Numbered from the stretch's first letter, positions 23,460-33,037 are shown. The stretch: DNA of 64,000 bases from Streptomyces sp. MA5143a (GCF_900290235.1 NZ_OLMK01000009.1:186001-250000), one strand, 5' to 3'. A program made the numbers and translations. Notes: generated by a model not told the origin, from the sequence alone.

Positions 23460-24101
23460 ATGACCATGAAGCTCACGAAGAAGTCGCACGCCTGCGTCCG
23501 TCTGGAGAAGGACGGACGCACGCTCGTCATCGACCCCGGCGGGTTCAGCGAGGAGGACGCGGCGGTCGGCGCGGACGTGGTCCTGGTCACGCACGAGCAC
23601 CCCGACCACTTCGACGAGGGACGGCTGCGCACGGCCCTGGAGGGCAACCCGGCCGCGGAGATCTGGACCCTGCGCTCCGTCGCCGAGAAGATCTCCGCCG
23701 CGTTCCCCGGCCGGGTGCACACCGTCGGCCACGGCGACACGTTCACCGCCGCGGGATTCGACATCCAGGTGCACGGCGAGCTGCACGCCGTCATCCACCC
23801 GGACATCCCCCGCATCACCAACGTCGGCTACCTCGTCGACGGCGGCCGGGTCTTCCACCCCGGCGACGCCCTGACCGTCCCCGACCACGCCGTGGAGACG
23901 CTGATGCTCCCCGTGATGGCCCCCTGGAGCAAGATCTCCGAGGTCATCGACTACGTCCGCGAGGTCAAGCCGCAACGCGCCTACGACATCCACGACGCCC
24001 TCCTCACCGACCTGGCCCGCCCGATCTACGACCGCCAGATCGGCGCCCTGGGCGGCGCCGAGCACCTCCGCCTCGCCCCCGGTACCTCGGCGGACCTGTA
24101 G
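23460..24101 (+). CDS. MBL-fold metal-dependent hydrolase
   Basis: This 213-aa single-domain metallo-beta-lactamase-fold protein of the UlaG-like group has the metal motif THEHPDHFD at about 45-53 and a second metal region VHGELHAVIH. GRVFHPGDAL carries the bridging Asp, and RAYDIHDALL the last His. The N-terminus KKSHACVRLEKDGRTLVIDPGGF is typical of the group. It starts at ATG 23460. The substrate is unknown. It lies 90 nt after pcaL and 60 nt before xthA in the same direction, so it may be cotranscribed. Confidence 0.82.
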   Translation: MTMKLTKKSHACVRLEKDGRTLVIDPGGFSEEDAAVGADVVLVTHEHPDHFDEGRLRTALEGNPAAEIWTLRSVAEKISAAFPGRVHTVGHGDTFTAAGFDIQVHGELHAVIHPDIPRITNVGYLVDGGRVFHPGDALTVPDHAVETLMLPVMAPWSKISEVIDYVREVKPQRAYDIHDALLTDLARPIYDRQIGALGGAEHLRLAPGTSADL

Positions 24102-24163
24102 GGCCGAGGAGTGGGGGACCGGGCGGGACGGCGTTGTCGGACCCGCCCGGTAAGTTGTGGGGC

Positions 24164-24943
24164 ATGCGTATCGCCACCTGGAACGTGAACTCGATCACCG
24201 CCCGCCTCCCGCGGCTCCTCGCCTGGCTGGAGACCAGCGGCACGGACGTGCTGTGCCTCCAGGAGGCCAAGATCGCCGAGGACGCCTTCCCCTTCGACGC
24301 GCTGCGCGAGAGGGGCTACGAGGCCGCGGTGCACGCCACCGGCCGGTGGAACGGCGTGGCGGTGATCTCCCGCGTCGGCCTGGAGGACGTCGTCAAGGGC
24401 CTGCCCGGCGACCCCGGCTACGACGGCTCCGTGGAGCCCCGCGCGATCTCCGCCACCTGCGGCCCGGTCCGCGTCTGGTCGGTGTACGTGCCGAACGGCC
24501 GCGAGGTCGACCACCCGCACTACGCGTACAAACTCCAGTGGTTCGAGGCCCTCAAGGCCGCCGTCGCCGGTGACGCCGCCGGCAGCCGCCCCTTCGCCGT
24601 CATGGGCGACTACAACGTGGCCCCCACGGACGACGACGTGTTCGACGTCGCCGCCTTCGAGGGCGCCACCCATGTCACCCCCGCCGAGCGCGCCGCCCTC
24701 GCCTCCCTCCGCGAGGCCGGCCTCTCCGACATCGTCCCGCGCCCCCTGAAGTACGAGCACCCCTTCACGTACTGGGACTACCGCCAGCTGTGCTTCCCCA
24801 AGAACCGCGGCATGCGCATCGACCTGGTCTACGGCAACGAACCGTTCGGGAAGGCCGTGAAGGACGCGTACGTGGACCGCGAGGAGCGCAAGGGCAAGGG
24901 CGCCTCGGACCACGCGCCGGTGGTCGTGGACCTGGACGTGTAG
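24164..24943 (+). CDS. xthA: Exodeoxyribonuclease III
   Basis: This 259-aa AP endonuclease / 3'-5' exonuclease of base-excision repair belongs to the EEP fold. The motifs in order are MRIATWNVNSI, LCLQEAKI (metal Glu), VYVPNGRE, MGDYNVAPTDDD (catalytic Asp/Asn), RIDLVYGN and SDHAPVVVDL (catalytic His). It is complete and the usual length. The ATG at 24164 follows GTTGTGGGGC; the upstream open frame is a shadow of the previous genes. It is convergent with the SGNH hydrolase, with only 19 bp between stops. Confidence 0.93.
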   Translation: MRIATWNVNSITARLPRLLAWLETSGTDVLCLQEAKIAEDAFPFDALRERGYEAAVHATGRWNGVAVISRVGLEDVVKGLPGDPGYDGSVEPRAISATCGPVRVWSVYVPNGREVDHPHYAYKLQWFEALKAAVAGDAAGSRPFAVMGDYNVAPTDDDVFDVAAFEGATHVTPAERAALASLREAGLSDIVPRPLKYEHPFTYWDYRQLCFPKNRGMRIDLVYGNEPFGKAVKDAYVDREERKGKGASDHAPVVVDLDV

Positions 24944-24962
24944 CGGCCCCGCGGACCACCGC

Positions 24963-26723
24963 TCAGAGCAGTCGCAGGTCCACCGACTCGGCCAGCGCGG
25001 CGAGCCCCGCCTCGCCCGGATGCAGATGGTCCCCGCTGTCGTACGCGGGGAGCATCCGCGCCGGCCGGTCGGGGTCGCGCAGCACCCGGTCGAAGTCCAG
25101 CACCCCGTCGAACGCGTCGTTGCCGCGGATCCACTCGTTGACCGCGACCCGGTGGGCGTCGGCGGCCGCCGTGCAGCGGGCCTCGCCCTCGCAGGGCGCG
25201 ATCGTCGCCACCAGCATCCGCAGACCGTGTGCGTGGCCCCGGGCGGCGATCTCCCGCAGCCCGTCGACGACCTGGTCCGCGGTGCCGCCCCAGCGGACGT
25301 CGTTGACGCCCTGGAAGACGACGGCGGTACGGGCGGACGTCTGGGCGAGGACGTCGCGGTCGAGGCGGTGCAGGGCGCTGACCCCGCCCGTGTCGGTGGA
25401 GACACCGTCGCCCGGGTAGCGGTCGGTGACCACCCGGTTCGCGGAGATCCCCTGGTTGAGGACGCCGTAGCGGGGGACCCGGCTCTGCTGCCGCAGCCGG
25501 TCCGCCAGGATGTCCGGCCAGCGGCGGTTCGCGCCCACCGTCGTCCGCTCCCCGTCGGTGATCGAGTCGCCGAGGAGGACGACCGACCCCGGCCCGCCTC
25601 CCACGTCGACGCCCGTCAGCAGCGGCCAGGTCGTGATCGTCGACGTGTAGGGCGCCGCCGAGCCTTCGCCCGCGTGATCGCCCGGCTCGCTGACGTACGA
25701 GGTCTGTTGGGCCAGCCGGTGCACGGGCGCGGCCGGCACCGTGCCGGGCAGATGGAAGCTGACCAGCAGATCCCTGTCCGGCGGCACCTCGAAGCCCAGC
25801 GGATCACTGAAGGCCTGCGCGCCCGCCGGGATCTCGGTGCCCGCCCGGCCCCCGAACGACAGCGGTACCGGAGCCTCGAGCGCGGCGGCCCCCTCCGCCC
25901 GCAGGGCCACCGTCGCGCTGCCGACCCGCACGGGCGTCGACGCGAACGTGTTGTCGAGCCGGATCCGTACCCGGGGCCCGCCCGCCGAGGTGTGCACCAC
26001 CAGCCGCAGGGTGCGGTCGGTCCACGGGCCGACGGCGGTGTAGCCCGAGGTGGAGGCCGCCCAACCGCCGGTCCAGCCCGCTGACTCGGGCCGCACCGAC
26101 AGGGCGAACACATGCAGGTCCCGGTCGCGCGGCAGCGTCACGGAAGCCACCTGCCGACCCCGCGCCAGGGGCACGGTGACGACGTACAGCCGAGCCTTCT
26201 CGGTGAGTTGCCCGCCGGGCGTGTTGATGTGGGGGAGGGCGACGGCCTTGGTGGCGAGCGGGCCGGTGCGCCAGTCCGGGGCGGTCAGCCGGTACGAGGA
26301 GCGGGCGCCGCCGGTGTAGCGGACCGTCCCGGTTCCGCTCGCGTCGGCGCCGCCCGTCGCGGCGACCAGGAAGGCGAGGGCGTCGCCCCGGCCCCGTACC
26401 CGGACGGACTGGCCGTCGGCCCGTACGTTGTCCGCCTCGCCCGGGGCGCGGTCCGGCCAGGTCAGGCGGGCGCCCTGCACGGTCAGCGCACCGCCCGGGG
26501 TCCAGCCCGCCGCCGTCAGGTCCCGCGCCGAGAGCGAACCGCCCGAGCCGTCGAAGTCGGCCTCACCGGGCCGGGCGTCGTCACTGACCGCCCGGTTGTC
26601 GAACAGCCGCGCAAGCGGGACCGGCTCGCCCGCCCCGCCGGTGGCGGCTCGGGCCGAGGCGACGGGGGCGACCCCCGCCAACAGGCCCAGTACGACAGCC
26701 GTTCCCCAGACGCGTCGACGCAC
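24963..26723 (-). CDS. Secreted SGNH/GDSL-family hydrolase
   Basis: This 586-aa protein has a Sec signal peptide (MRRRVWGTAVVLGLLAGVAPVASARA) and a long beta-rich N-terminal region (about 30-370) without a recognised domain. The SGNH hydrolase domain (about 375-580) has block I VVLLGDSITDG (nucleophile Ser), block III GVND and block V DHLHPGEAG (Asp/His). The middle resembles the concanavalin-like or jelly-roll extensions found on secreted esterases. It probably deacylates an extracellular ester or polysaccharide; the substrate is unknown. It is exported and monocistronic. Confidence 0.88.
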   Translation of the reverse strand: MRRRVWGTAVVLGLLAGVAPVASARAATGGAGEPVPLARLFDNRAVSDDARPGEADFDGSGGSLSARDLTAAGWTPGGALTVQGARLTWPDRAPGEADNVRADGQSVRVRGRGDALAFLVAATGGADASGTGTVRYTGGARSSYRLTAPDWRTGPLATKAVALPHINTPGGQLTEKARLYVVTVPLARGRQVASVTLPRDRDLHVFALSVRPESAGWTGGWAASTSGYTAVGPWTDRTLRLVVHTSAGGPRVRIRLDNTFASTPVRVGSATVALRAEGAAALEAPVPLSFGGRAGTEIPAGAQAFSDPLGFEVPPDRDLLVSFHLPGTVPAAPVHRLAQQTSYVSEPGDHAGEGSAAPYTSTITTWPLLTGVDVGGGPGSVVLLGDSITDGERTTVGANRRWPDILADRLRQQSRVPRYGVLNQGISANRVVTDRYPGDGVSTDTGGVSALHRLDRDVLAQTSARTAVVFQGVNDVRWGGTADQVVDGLREIAARGHAHGLRMLVATIAPCEGEARCTAAADAHRVAVNEWIRGNDAFDGVLDFDRVLRDPDRPARMLPAYDSGDHLHPGEAGLAALAESVDLRLL

Positions 26724-26888
26724 GCGTGACCCTCCCGCTCCCCTGATGACGACGGATGCGCCACGAAACTAAAGAGGCGTCAGGGACCCGTCAATGAGGC
26801 AGGCGCGAACCGGGCGGGAACTCCGGGCGAACAGGCGATATCCGCGCGCCTGTGGTGCGAAGGGCGGTGCGAATGACACGCTGACCGC

Positions 26889-27353
26889 ATGAACATCCCT
26901 TTCCTGGGCAACTGGCGCAAGAAGCATGGGCACGCCCTGGGAGTCGCGGTGATATCCGCCGGCGAGGACGAAGGGGACGACAACGGTCACGAACGCCACG
27001 AGCGCATCGTCGAACTCCTCTCCGAATGCGAGCTGCTGCGCGCGCAGGCCCAGCAGGCAGGCGTCGAACTCGACGACTCGGCGGCCTCGTTGGAGGCGCT
27101 CGACCAACTGGTGCCACGCTGGCGCGACGACGAGGAGACCGCCACCTGGCTGGGCAACGACGCCGGGCTCTACCTGGGTACCGTCGTGGTCCGGACCGTT
27201 CCGGGCGCCCGCTGGGAGATCTGGCCCAATGGCCAACCGGTGGTGCGGCTCGCCTCCGGACGGGAGATCCACGTGGTCGAGGCCGGACACGAATGGGCCG
27301 ACAACGGCGCCCCCGAGCTGTCGCAGCTGTACGCCGAGATCGCGGAGGGATGA
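26889..27353 (+). CDS. Conserved hypothetical protein (DUF6278-like)
   Basis: This 154-aa soluble acidic protein starts MNIPFLGNWRKKHG. An acidic loop (GEDEGDDNGHERHER), a helix (IVELLSECELLRAQAQQAGVELDDS), and a beta-rich part (WLGNDAGLYLGTVVVRTVPGARWEIWPNGQPVVRLASGREIHVVEAG) follow. The end is WADNGAPELSQLYAEIA. I associate the pattern with the Streptomyces DUF6278 group, with moderate confidence, and its function is unknown. The WEIWPNGQPVVRL stretch is typical of proteins in that group, which lie next to transport or hydrolase genes. Start ATG at 26889. Confidence 0.65.
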   Translation: MNIPFLGNWRKKHGHALGVAVISAGEDEGDDNGHERHERIVELLSECELLRAQAQQAGVELDDSAASLEALDQLVPRWRDDEETATWLGNDAGLYLGTVVVRTVPGARWEIWPNGQPVVRLASGREIHVVEAGHEWADNGAPELSQLYAEIAEG

Positions 27354-27491
27354 GCGGGGCCGGACCCGGCGCGTGCCTGACAATACGGCTAATCCCCGAC
27401 GGTGCGTGTCGCGTACGGAGCCACCTCGCGTGCGGATAGTTTGCGGCACCTGCGACACGACACGGCCGAGAGCGAACAGGGCGGGCAGTGC

Positions 27492-28235
27492 ATGGCTGTC
27501 GATCCGCTGATCGAACTGCATGGTGTGAACAAGTACTTCGGGGAGCTGCATGTCCTCCAGGACATCGAGCTCACCGTCGGCCGGGGGGAGGTGGTCGTGG
27601 TCATCGGCCCCTCGGGGTCGGGGAAGTCGACGCTCTGCCGGGCCATCAACCGGCTGGAGGCCATCCACTCCGGGGAGATCCTGCTCGACGGGCAGCCGCT
27701 GCCCGCGGAGGGCAAGGCCCTCGCGGCGCTCCGCGCGGACGTCGGCATGGTCTTCCAGTCCTTCAACCTCTTCGCGCACAAGACGGTCCTGCAGAACGTG
27801 TCGCTCGGTCAGGTCAAGGTGCGCAAACGGAAGAAGGAGGACGCCGACCAGCGCTCCCGCGCCCTCCTCGACCGGGTCGGCCTGGCCGATCAGGCGCCGA
27901 AGTACCCGGCACAGCTCTCGGGCGGCCAGCAGCAGCGGGTGGCGATCGCGCGGGCGCTGGCGATGGAACCGAAGGTCATGCTCTTCGACGAGCCCACCTC
28001 CGCCCTCGACCCCGAGATGATCAACGAAGTCCTCGAAGTCATGCAGCAGTTGGCACGCGAGGGGATGACCATGGTGGTCGTCACCCACGAGATGGGCTTC
28101 GCCCGTTCCGCCGCCAATCGTGTCGTCTTCATGTCCGACGGGCGCATCGTCGAGGACCGTACGCCCGACGAGTTCTTCACGAATCCGAACAGCGACCGCG
28201 CCAAGGACTTCCTCTCCAAGATCCTCAAGCACTGA
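27492..28235 (+). CDS. Polar amino-acid ABC transporter ATPase (orphan)
   Basis: This 247-aa ATPase is of the GlnQ/GluA type. It has Walker [19 protein letters not shown], the Q-loop MVFQSFNLF, the signature [15 protein letters not shown] and Walker [15 protein letters not shown]. The switch His ([11 protein letters not shown]) is followed by the usual end [23 protein letters not shown]. The start is the ATG at 27492 ([17 protein letters not shown]). GluA-type ATPases usually head an operon with a binding protein and two permeases. Here the next gene downstream is an unrelated minus-strand hydrolase. It must therefore serve permeases elsewhere, or it is a remnant. Confidence 0.9.
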   Translation: MAVDPLIELHGVNKYFGELHVLQDIELTVGRGEVVVVIGPSGSGKSTLCRAINRLEAIHSGEILLDGQPLPAEGKALAALRADVGMVFQSFNLFAHKTVLQNVSLGQVKVRKRKKEDADQRSRALLDRVGLADQAPKYPAQLSGGQQQRVAIARALAMEPKVMLFDEPTSALDPEMINEVLEVMQQLAREGMTMVVVTHEMGFARSAANRVVFMSDGRIVEDRTPDEFFTNPNSDRAKDFLSKILKH

Positions 28236-28392
28236 CCGCCGCCGCTGGACCAGGCGCGGGCCTCGACTACGATGAGCGGTTCCTCCACTTGGGGGTGACC
28301 GAGGCCGAGGACTCCATCCCGGTCGCACAAGGGGACGCTGCTGCCAGGCGCGCAGTAGCCAGGGGCCAGGCCCGCCCGGCGGCAGCCGGAGA

Positions 28393-29985
28393 TCACTGCT
28401 CGCGCAGCGGGATCGACACGTACGACGGGTCGTTCGGCGGCGAGGAGAAGGTCAGCTGCGCGCCGGACGGGTTGTGCTCGATGTAGAGCGGGTCGACCGT
28501 GTCGACGACCAGGGCGAGACGGTGGCCCGCCGGAACGTCGTAGGCCGTGGAGAACAACTCCAGGTCCACGCCGAACGGCTTGCCGGGCGTCTCGCCGTGG
28601 AAGGTGTACGGCGCGTGGCTGACCAGCTTGCCGAGGCCGAGCGGGCCCACGTCGTACAGATAGGCGACGAGGGTGCCGCTCTCCTTGGTGGCCGTCACCG
28701 TGGTGTGCAGTGCGGCGGTGCCCCGCACCCGCTGCGCGGTCCGGTACTTCTCCGACTGCCACACGGCCGCCCAGCGGCGCGGCAGCAGCGGGATCGAGGC
28801 CACGGGCGGCAGTTGGACGACCTGGTCGAGGACGCTGGACAGGAAGACCACCCCGCCGTTCGCGCCCGAGTCGACGTTCGCGTGGATGGTGGTGCCACTC
28901 GCGAGGGCGATCTTCTCGCGGGTGGCGGCGACCGACTTCCAGTCCGGATACCCCTCGAAGGCGCCGCCCGTACGGGACTTGAGCCGCACGGGGTGTTCGT
29001 CGTCGATGCCGTTGGCCTGGCCCCGCAGATAGTGGTCGAACCAGCGGCGGGTGTCCGTCCACACGTCGTTGGGCAGCCCGAACAGGCCCGTCAGCTCGGT
29101 GGTGGCGTGGTCGCCGGGCCGCAGTTCCAGGCGCTTGGGGCCGGTGAGCTTCTCGTAGAAGTCGGCGTACTGGTTGGGCGGGAAGATCGAGTCGCCCCAG
29201 CCGTTGGCGAGCATGACGGCCGTGCCGTTGGCGTTGAGGGCGTCCACATAGGTCTCGGGGGAACGTTTCTTCCCCCACTCGATCATGTCCTGTTCCTTGG
29301 CCAGGTTGGACGCGTAGAAGTTCTTGAAGATCTCCTGGAGCTCGGGGCTCCGACGCCCCGTGATCCGGCCGGCGCCGTCCAGCAGACCGGCTGCCTGGAG
29401 GTGCTGGGTGCGTCCGGAGTAGATGGAGTCGATGAGGTCGGCCCAGCCGCTGAGCGCGGCGACCGCCTTGACCCGCTTGTCGTGCGCGGCGGTGAGCAGG
29501 CTGATGCCCGCGCCGTAGGACAGTCCCGCCATGCCCACGCGGCGCGCGTCGGCCGGGGTGTGGGCGAGCGCCCAGTCGATGACCTCGGAGGCGTCGGCTA
29601 TGTCCGGTGGTCCGGCGACTTCTATGTACCCGCCCGACTCCCAGAAGCCCCGTACGTTGTAACTGACCACCACATAACCGGCCTTGGCGAGCTGCTGCGC
29701 CTGGGCCAGATACTCGACCTGCGGCAGCCCCCAGCTCGTGGGGAGCACGAGCAGCGGGTAGGTGCGGGAGGCGTCGGCGGGGGCGACGACATTGGCCTTG
29801 AGGACCGTGCCGTCGGTGCTCGTGATGTTGACGAAGCGGGTGGTGGGGGAGTCGGCCGAGGCCGCCTGGGCGGCGGGGGCGAGTCCGAGGGCCGTGCCGG
29901 CGACCAGGGTGGCCGAGACGGCCCCCACGGTCGTCGTGCGCAGGGCCTTCGCCGTGCGCGATGTCGTGCCGTGCGGGTGTCTCAC
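28393..29985 (-). CDS. Secreted CocE/NonD-family alpha/beta hydrolase (X-Pro peptidase-like)
   Basis: This 530-aa protein has an extended signal peptide (about 1-42, with ALGLAPAAQAAS). A peptidase-S15/CocE-type catalytic domain (about 50-330) follows: nucleophile elbow GLSYGAGISLL, oxyanion region YNVRGFWESGG, and a late PGDHATTEL with the His. The C-terminal beta-sandwich (about 350-525) is the typical X-Pro dipeptidyl-peptidase C-terminal domain (GTLVAYLYDVGPLG, VPAGHRLALVVDTVDPLYIEHN). The substrate may be a peptide or ester. Its promoter region (30022-30079) has several GGTAA/GTTAC palindromes, so it is probably repressed by a dimeric regulator. Confidence 0.85.
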   Translation of the reverse strand: MRHPHGTTSRTAKALRTTTVGAVSATLVAGTALGLAPAAQAASADSPTTRFVNITSTDGTVLKANVVAPADASRTYPLLVLPTSWGLPQVEYLAQAQQLAKAGYVVVSYNVRGFWESGGYIEVAGPPDIADASEVIDWALAHTPADARRVGMAGLSYGAGISLLTAAHDKRVKAVAALSGWADLIDSIYSGRTQHLQAAGLLDGAGRITGRRSPELQEIFKNFYASNLAKEQDMIEWGKKRSPETYVDALNANGTAVMLANGWGDSIFPPNQYADFYEKLTGPKRLELRPGDHATTELTGLFGLPNDVWTDTRRWFDHYLRGQANGIDDEHPVRLKSRTGGAFEGYPDWKSVAATREKIALASGTTIHANVDSGANGGVVFLSSVLDQVVQLPPVASIPLLPRRWAAVWQSEKYRTAQRVRGTAALHTTVTATKESGTLVAYLYDVGPLGLGKLVSHAPYTFHGETPGKPFGVDLELFSTAYDVPAGHRLALVVDTVDPLYIEHNPSGAQLTFSSPPNDPSYVSIPLREQ

Positions 29986-30021
29986 GGGTCGCTCCTCACT
30001 CGTGTCAGTGCAAAGTGACCC

Positions 30022-30079
30022 GACGGTAACCGTCGCGGCTTACCAGAGGTAACTCCTCGGTAAGTTACGTGACGGTAAC
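30022..30079 (-). promoter_or_regulatory. Cluster of GGTAA/GTTAC palindromes upstream of the hydrolase
   Basis: Three palindromic sites lie in 58 bp: GACGGTAACCGTC (30022-30034), TTACC-AGA-GGTAA (30040-30052) and GTTAC-N6-GTAAC (30064-30079). They sit 37-95 nt before the start of the minus-strand hydrolase. The shared half-site and AT-rich content suggest multiple operators for one regulator, for example of TetR type. Confidence 0.6.
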
Positions 30080-30130
30080 AGTTGGCGTGAACGTGTCGGC
30101 GGGTTGGCCCGTCCCGGCGCGGGGCCCGGC

Positions 30131-30886
30131 CTACGAGGCCCGATGCGTCGCCTTGGCCGGGAGTGCCGTCGGCGGGGTCTGCGCGGCGCGGGTGACGTCC
30201 GCGACCAGTTCGACGACATCGGGCCCGTACGCCTGGGAGTTGACGACCTTCAGCAGGAGGACGAAGCTGCCGGTCCCGTACTTGCGGTGGAGCCGCTCGT
30301 GGTGGCGGGCGAGGTAACGGGCGGCCGCCTGGTTGGTGATGGCCCGCTGGCCGCAGAACAGGAAGACCGGCCGGGCCTGGTGGGGCTGGCCGGTGGTGAG
30401 CCGGGCCAGCAGGACGTGCTCGGTGACCCCGGGCTCCAGCCGGTAGGTGTCGTCGCCGATCAGCAGGGCCGCACGGTCCGGGCCGGGCTCGGGGTCGGTG
30501 TTGAAACGTATACCGGGCAGCATGGCCCCGATGTGCGCGGCCATCCGGCGACTGGAGCCGGGACCGCCCACGCAGAACTCGGTGCGTTCGCCGAAGCCCT
30601 GCTGGGCCGCGTCCTGCGTGATCATCTGGGCGTGCGCACCGCAGTCCTTGATCAGGGCGGACAGCTCCAGCAGCGCGAACACGTCGAAGCGGTGCACCGC
30701 CATGTCCGCGCTGGACGGATCGCGGTTCACCACCAGCAGCGACTCGGAGTTCTCGGGCAGTCCGAAGAACGCCTGCTTGCGGCGGAGCCTGCGCTTCCAC
30801 AGGTAGGTCCGGACGAACCAGCCCAGCGAGGCACTGATGCCCGCCGCGATCACGCCGAGGACGATATTGCGCACGTCGTCATTCAT
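30131..30886 (-). CDS. Membrane-anchored protein of unknown function
   Basis: This 251-aa protein has one N-terminal membrane helix (about 7-26, IVLGVIAAGISASLGWFV) followed by a basic stop-transfer patch (WKRRLRRKQ). The rest is a cytoplasmic alpha/beta domain with SLLVVNRDPSSADMAVHRFDVFALLELSALIKDCGAHAQMI, FCVGGPGSSRRMAAHI and RPVFLFCGQRAITNQAAARYL. The alternation of hydrophobic strands and Gly loops (GGPGSS) suggests a nucleotide- or ligand-binding Rossmann-like fold. I know no named family for it. It is the first gene upstream of the hydrolase on the same strand, with 145 bp between. Confidence 0.55.
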   Translation of the reverse strand: MNDDVRNIVLGVIAAGISASLGWFVRTYLWKRRLRRKQAFFGLPENSESLLVVNRDPSSADMAVHRFDVFALLELSALIKDCGAHAQMITQDAAQQGFGERTEFCVGGPGSSRRMAAHIGAMLPGIRFNTDPEPGPDRAALLIGDDTYRLEPGVTEHVLLARLTTGQPHQARPVFLFCGQRAITNQAAARYLARHHERLHRKYGTGSFVLLLKVVNSQAYGPDVVELVADVTRAAQTPPTALPAKATHRAS

Positions 30887-31104
30887 GGCCGCGCATGGTA
30901 GCGGGCGCGACCGAATACTGTCCGAATCCGTGTCCGATTCCTGGACCGGCTCCGCCCCGGGGTCTGCTCGGCGACCTGTGCGGATCGCCCCGTACGACGC
31001 CCCGTGGCGGGCGGGTGGCGGGGCCGCCAGTTGGCCGAGACGCCGCTGACGGCGGGACGGCGGCCACGTTAGTCTGCGCGAACGGTCGTTGACTGGAGGT
31101 ACGG

Positions 31105-32913
31105 ATGCGTCTGCGTCGCCCTGTCGCGCGGAAACTGACGGTTCTTGCGGCGGTGTCCGCCGTGGTGTCGGTGGGAGCGGCGGCGCCGCCGACGTCCACC
31201 GCGACGGACCCCGTCGAGAAGGTGCCGCTCGCCGTCGGCTACGGAGGTGCCGTCGCGAGCGTCGACCCCGACGCCTCGGCCGCCGGGATCGAGGTCCTCA
31301 GGAAGGGCGGCAACGCCGTGGACGCGGCCGTCGCGACCGCAGCCGCCCTCGGTGTCACCGAGCCGTACTCGGCGGGCATCGGCGGAGGCGGCTACTTCGT
31401 CTACTACGACGCCGAGTCCCGCAGCGTGCACACCGTCGACGGCCGAGAGACGGCGCCGCTCAGCGCCGACGAGAGCCTCTTCCTGGAGAACGGCACGCCC
31501 ATCCCGTTCGCCGAGGCCGTGACGAGCGGACTGAGCGTCGGCACGCCGGGCACCCCCGCCACCTGGCGGACCGCGCTGCGCAACTGGGGCAGCAAGCCGC
31601 TCGCCAAGCTGCTCGGGCCCGCCGAGAGACTCGCCCGTGACGGCTTCACCGTCGACGCCACCTTCCGCGCCCAGACCGCCGCCAACGAGGCCCGGTTCCG
31701 CACCTTCCCGGCCACGGCAGACCTCTATCTGCCCGGCGGACAGCTGCCCGTGGTGGGCTCGACGCTGAAGAACCCCGATCTGGCCCGCACCTACGCCGAG
31801 TTGGGCCGTGAGGGCATCGGGGCGCTCTACAAGGGCGACATCGCACGGGACATCGTCGCCACCGTCAACAAACCGCCCGTCGACCCCGCTTCGGGCTACA
31901 ACGCCCGTCCCGGCGACCTGACCGCCGCGGACCTCGCCGCCTACCGCACCAAGAACCAGGCGCCCACCAAGGCGTCGTACCGCGGGCTCGACGTGTACGG
32001 CATGGCCCCCTCCTCCTCCGGCGGCACCACCGTCGCCGAGGCGCTCAACATCCTGGAGCGGACCGACCTGTCGAAGGCGAGCGACGTCCAGTACCTGCAC
32101 CGCCTCATCGAGGCGAGCCGTGTGTCGTTCGCCGACCGGGGGCGCTGGGTGGGCGACCCCGCCTTCGAGGACGTACCGACGAAGGGACTGCTGTCGCAGC
32201 GGTTCGCCGACTCCCGCGGCTGCCTGATCAAGGACGACGCGGTGCTCACCAGCCCCGTCGCCCCCGGCGACCCGCGCCACCCGGCGGCCTGCCCCACGGG
32301 CGGCACCGCCGCGCCCACCACGTACGAGGGCGACAGCACCACCCACCTCACCGTCGCCGACAAGTGGGGCAACGTCGTGTCCTACACGCTCACCATCGAG
32401 CAGACCGGCGGCAGCGGCATCACCGTGCCCGGCCGTGGCTTCCTGCTCAACAACGAGCTGACGGACTTCTCCTTCACTCCCGCCAACCCGGCCGTGCACG
32501 ACCCGAACCTGCCGGGGCCGGGCAAGCGGCCGCGCTCGTCCATGTCACCGACGATCGTGCTCGACAAGCACGGCAAGCCGGTGGTGGCGCTCGGCTCGCC
32601 CGGTGGCGCGACCATCATCACCACCGTGCTCCAGACCCTCACCGGCTTCCTCGACCGGGGCCTGCCGCTGGTCGACGCCATCGCCGCGCCCCGCGCCAGC
32701 CAACGCAACCAGACCACCACCGAACTCGAACCGGGCCTGTGGAACAGCCCTCTGAAGGGACAGCTCGAAGCCATCGGGCACGCCTTCCGGCAGAACCCCG
32801 AGATCGGCGCGGTCGCTGGCGTCCAGCGACTGCCGGGCGGCAAGTGGCTGGCCGCCGCCGAGACGGTACGCCGCGGCGGCGGCTCGGCGATGGTGGTGCA
32901 CCCGACGCGGTAG
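31105..32913 (+). CDS. ggt: Secreted gamma-glutamyltransferase
   Basis: This 602-aa GGT precursor acts on glutathione or gamma-glutamyl compounds outside the cell. It has a signal peptide (about 1-25). The large subunit starts GYGGAVASVDPDASAAGIEVLRKGGNAVDAAVATAAALGVTEPYSAGIGGGGYFVYYD. The autocleavage Thr is T412 in DSTTHLTVADKWGNVVS, followed by the small subunit with the GRGFLLNNELTDF loop, PRSSMSPTIVL and GSPGGATIITTVLQ. All are classical GGT motifs. Start ATG 31105 after GGAGGTACGG. A diverged relative lies at 59175. Confidence 0.93.
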   Translation: MRLRRPVARKLTVLAAVSAVVSVGAAAPPTSTATDPVEKVPLAVGYGGAVASVDPDASAAGIEVLRKGGNAVDAAVATAAALGVTEPYSAGIGGGGYFVYYDAESRSVHTVDGRETAPLSADESLFLENGTPIPFAEAVTSGLSVGTPGTPATWRTALRNWGSKPLAKLLGPAERLARDGFTVDATFRAQTAANEARFRTFPATADLYLPGGQLPVVGSTLKNPDLARTYAELGREGIGALYKGDIARDIVATVNKPPVDPASGYNARPGDLTAADLAAYRTKNQAPTKASYRGLDVYGMAPSSSGGTTVAEALNILERTDLSKASDVQYLHRLIEASRVSFADRGRWVGDPAFEDVPTKGLLSQRFADSRGCLIKDDAVLTSPVAPGDPRHPAACPTGGTAAPTTYEGDSTTHLTVADKWGNVVSYTLTIEQTGGSGITVPGRGFLLNNELTDFSFTPANPAVHDPNLPGPGKRPRSSMSPTIVLDKHGKPVVALGSPGGATIITTVLQTLTGFLDRGLPLVDAIAAPRASQRNQTTTELEPGLWNSPLKGQLEAIGHAFRQNPEIGAVAGVQRLPGGKWLAAAETVRRGGGSAMVVHPTR

Positions 32914-33037
32914 TCCGTGTCACCACACTCTTCTTCGGGCGTATCTACTTGAGGGTTTTCGGCGTCAACTCACGGGATCACCGGCAGCTCGACAGGTCTT
33001 CACAGCAGACTGGCCTCCCAGCGATGAAGGAGGGCCG

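Noticed and set aside
22146..24065. 639-aa minus-strand frame antisense to pcaL and the MBL gene
   Set aside because: It is Gly/Asp/Val/Arg-rich shadow coding against two clearly identified genes.
22160..24943. 927-aa plus-strand frame from pcaL through exonuclease III
   Set aside because: Only its last 259 codons (xthA) are real. The first part is an out-of-frame reading of pcaL and the MBL gene.
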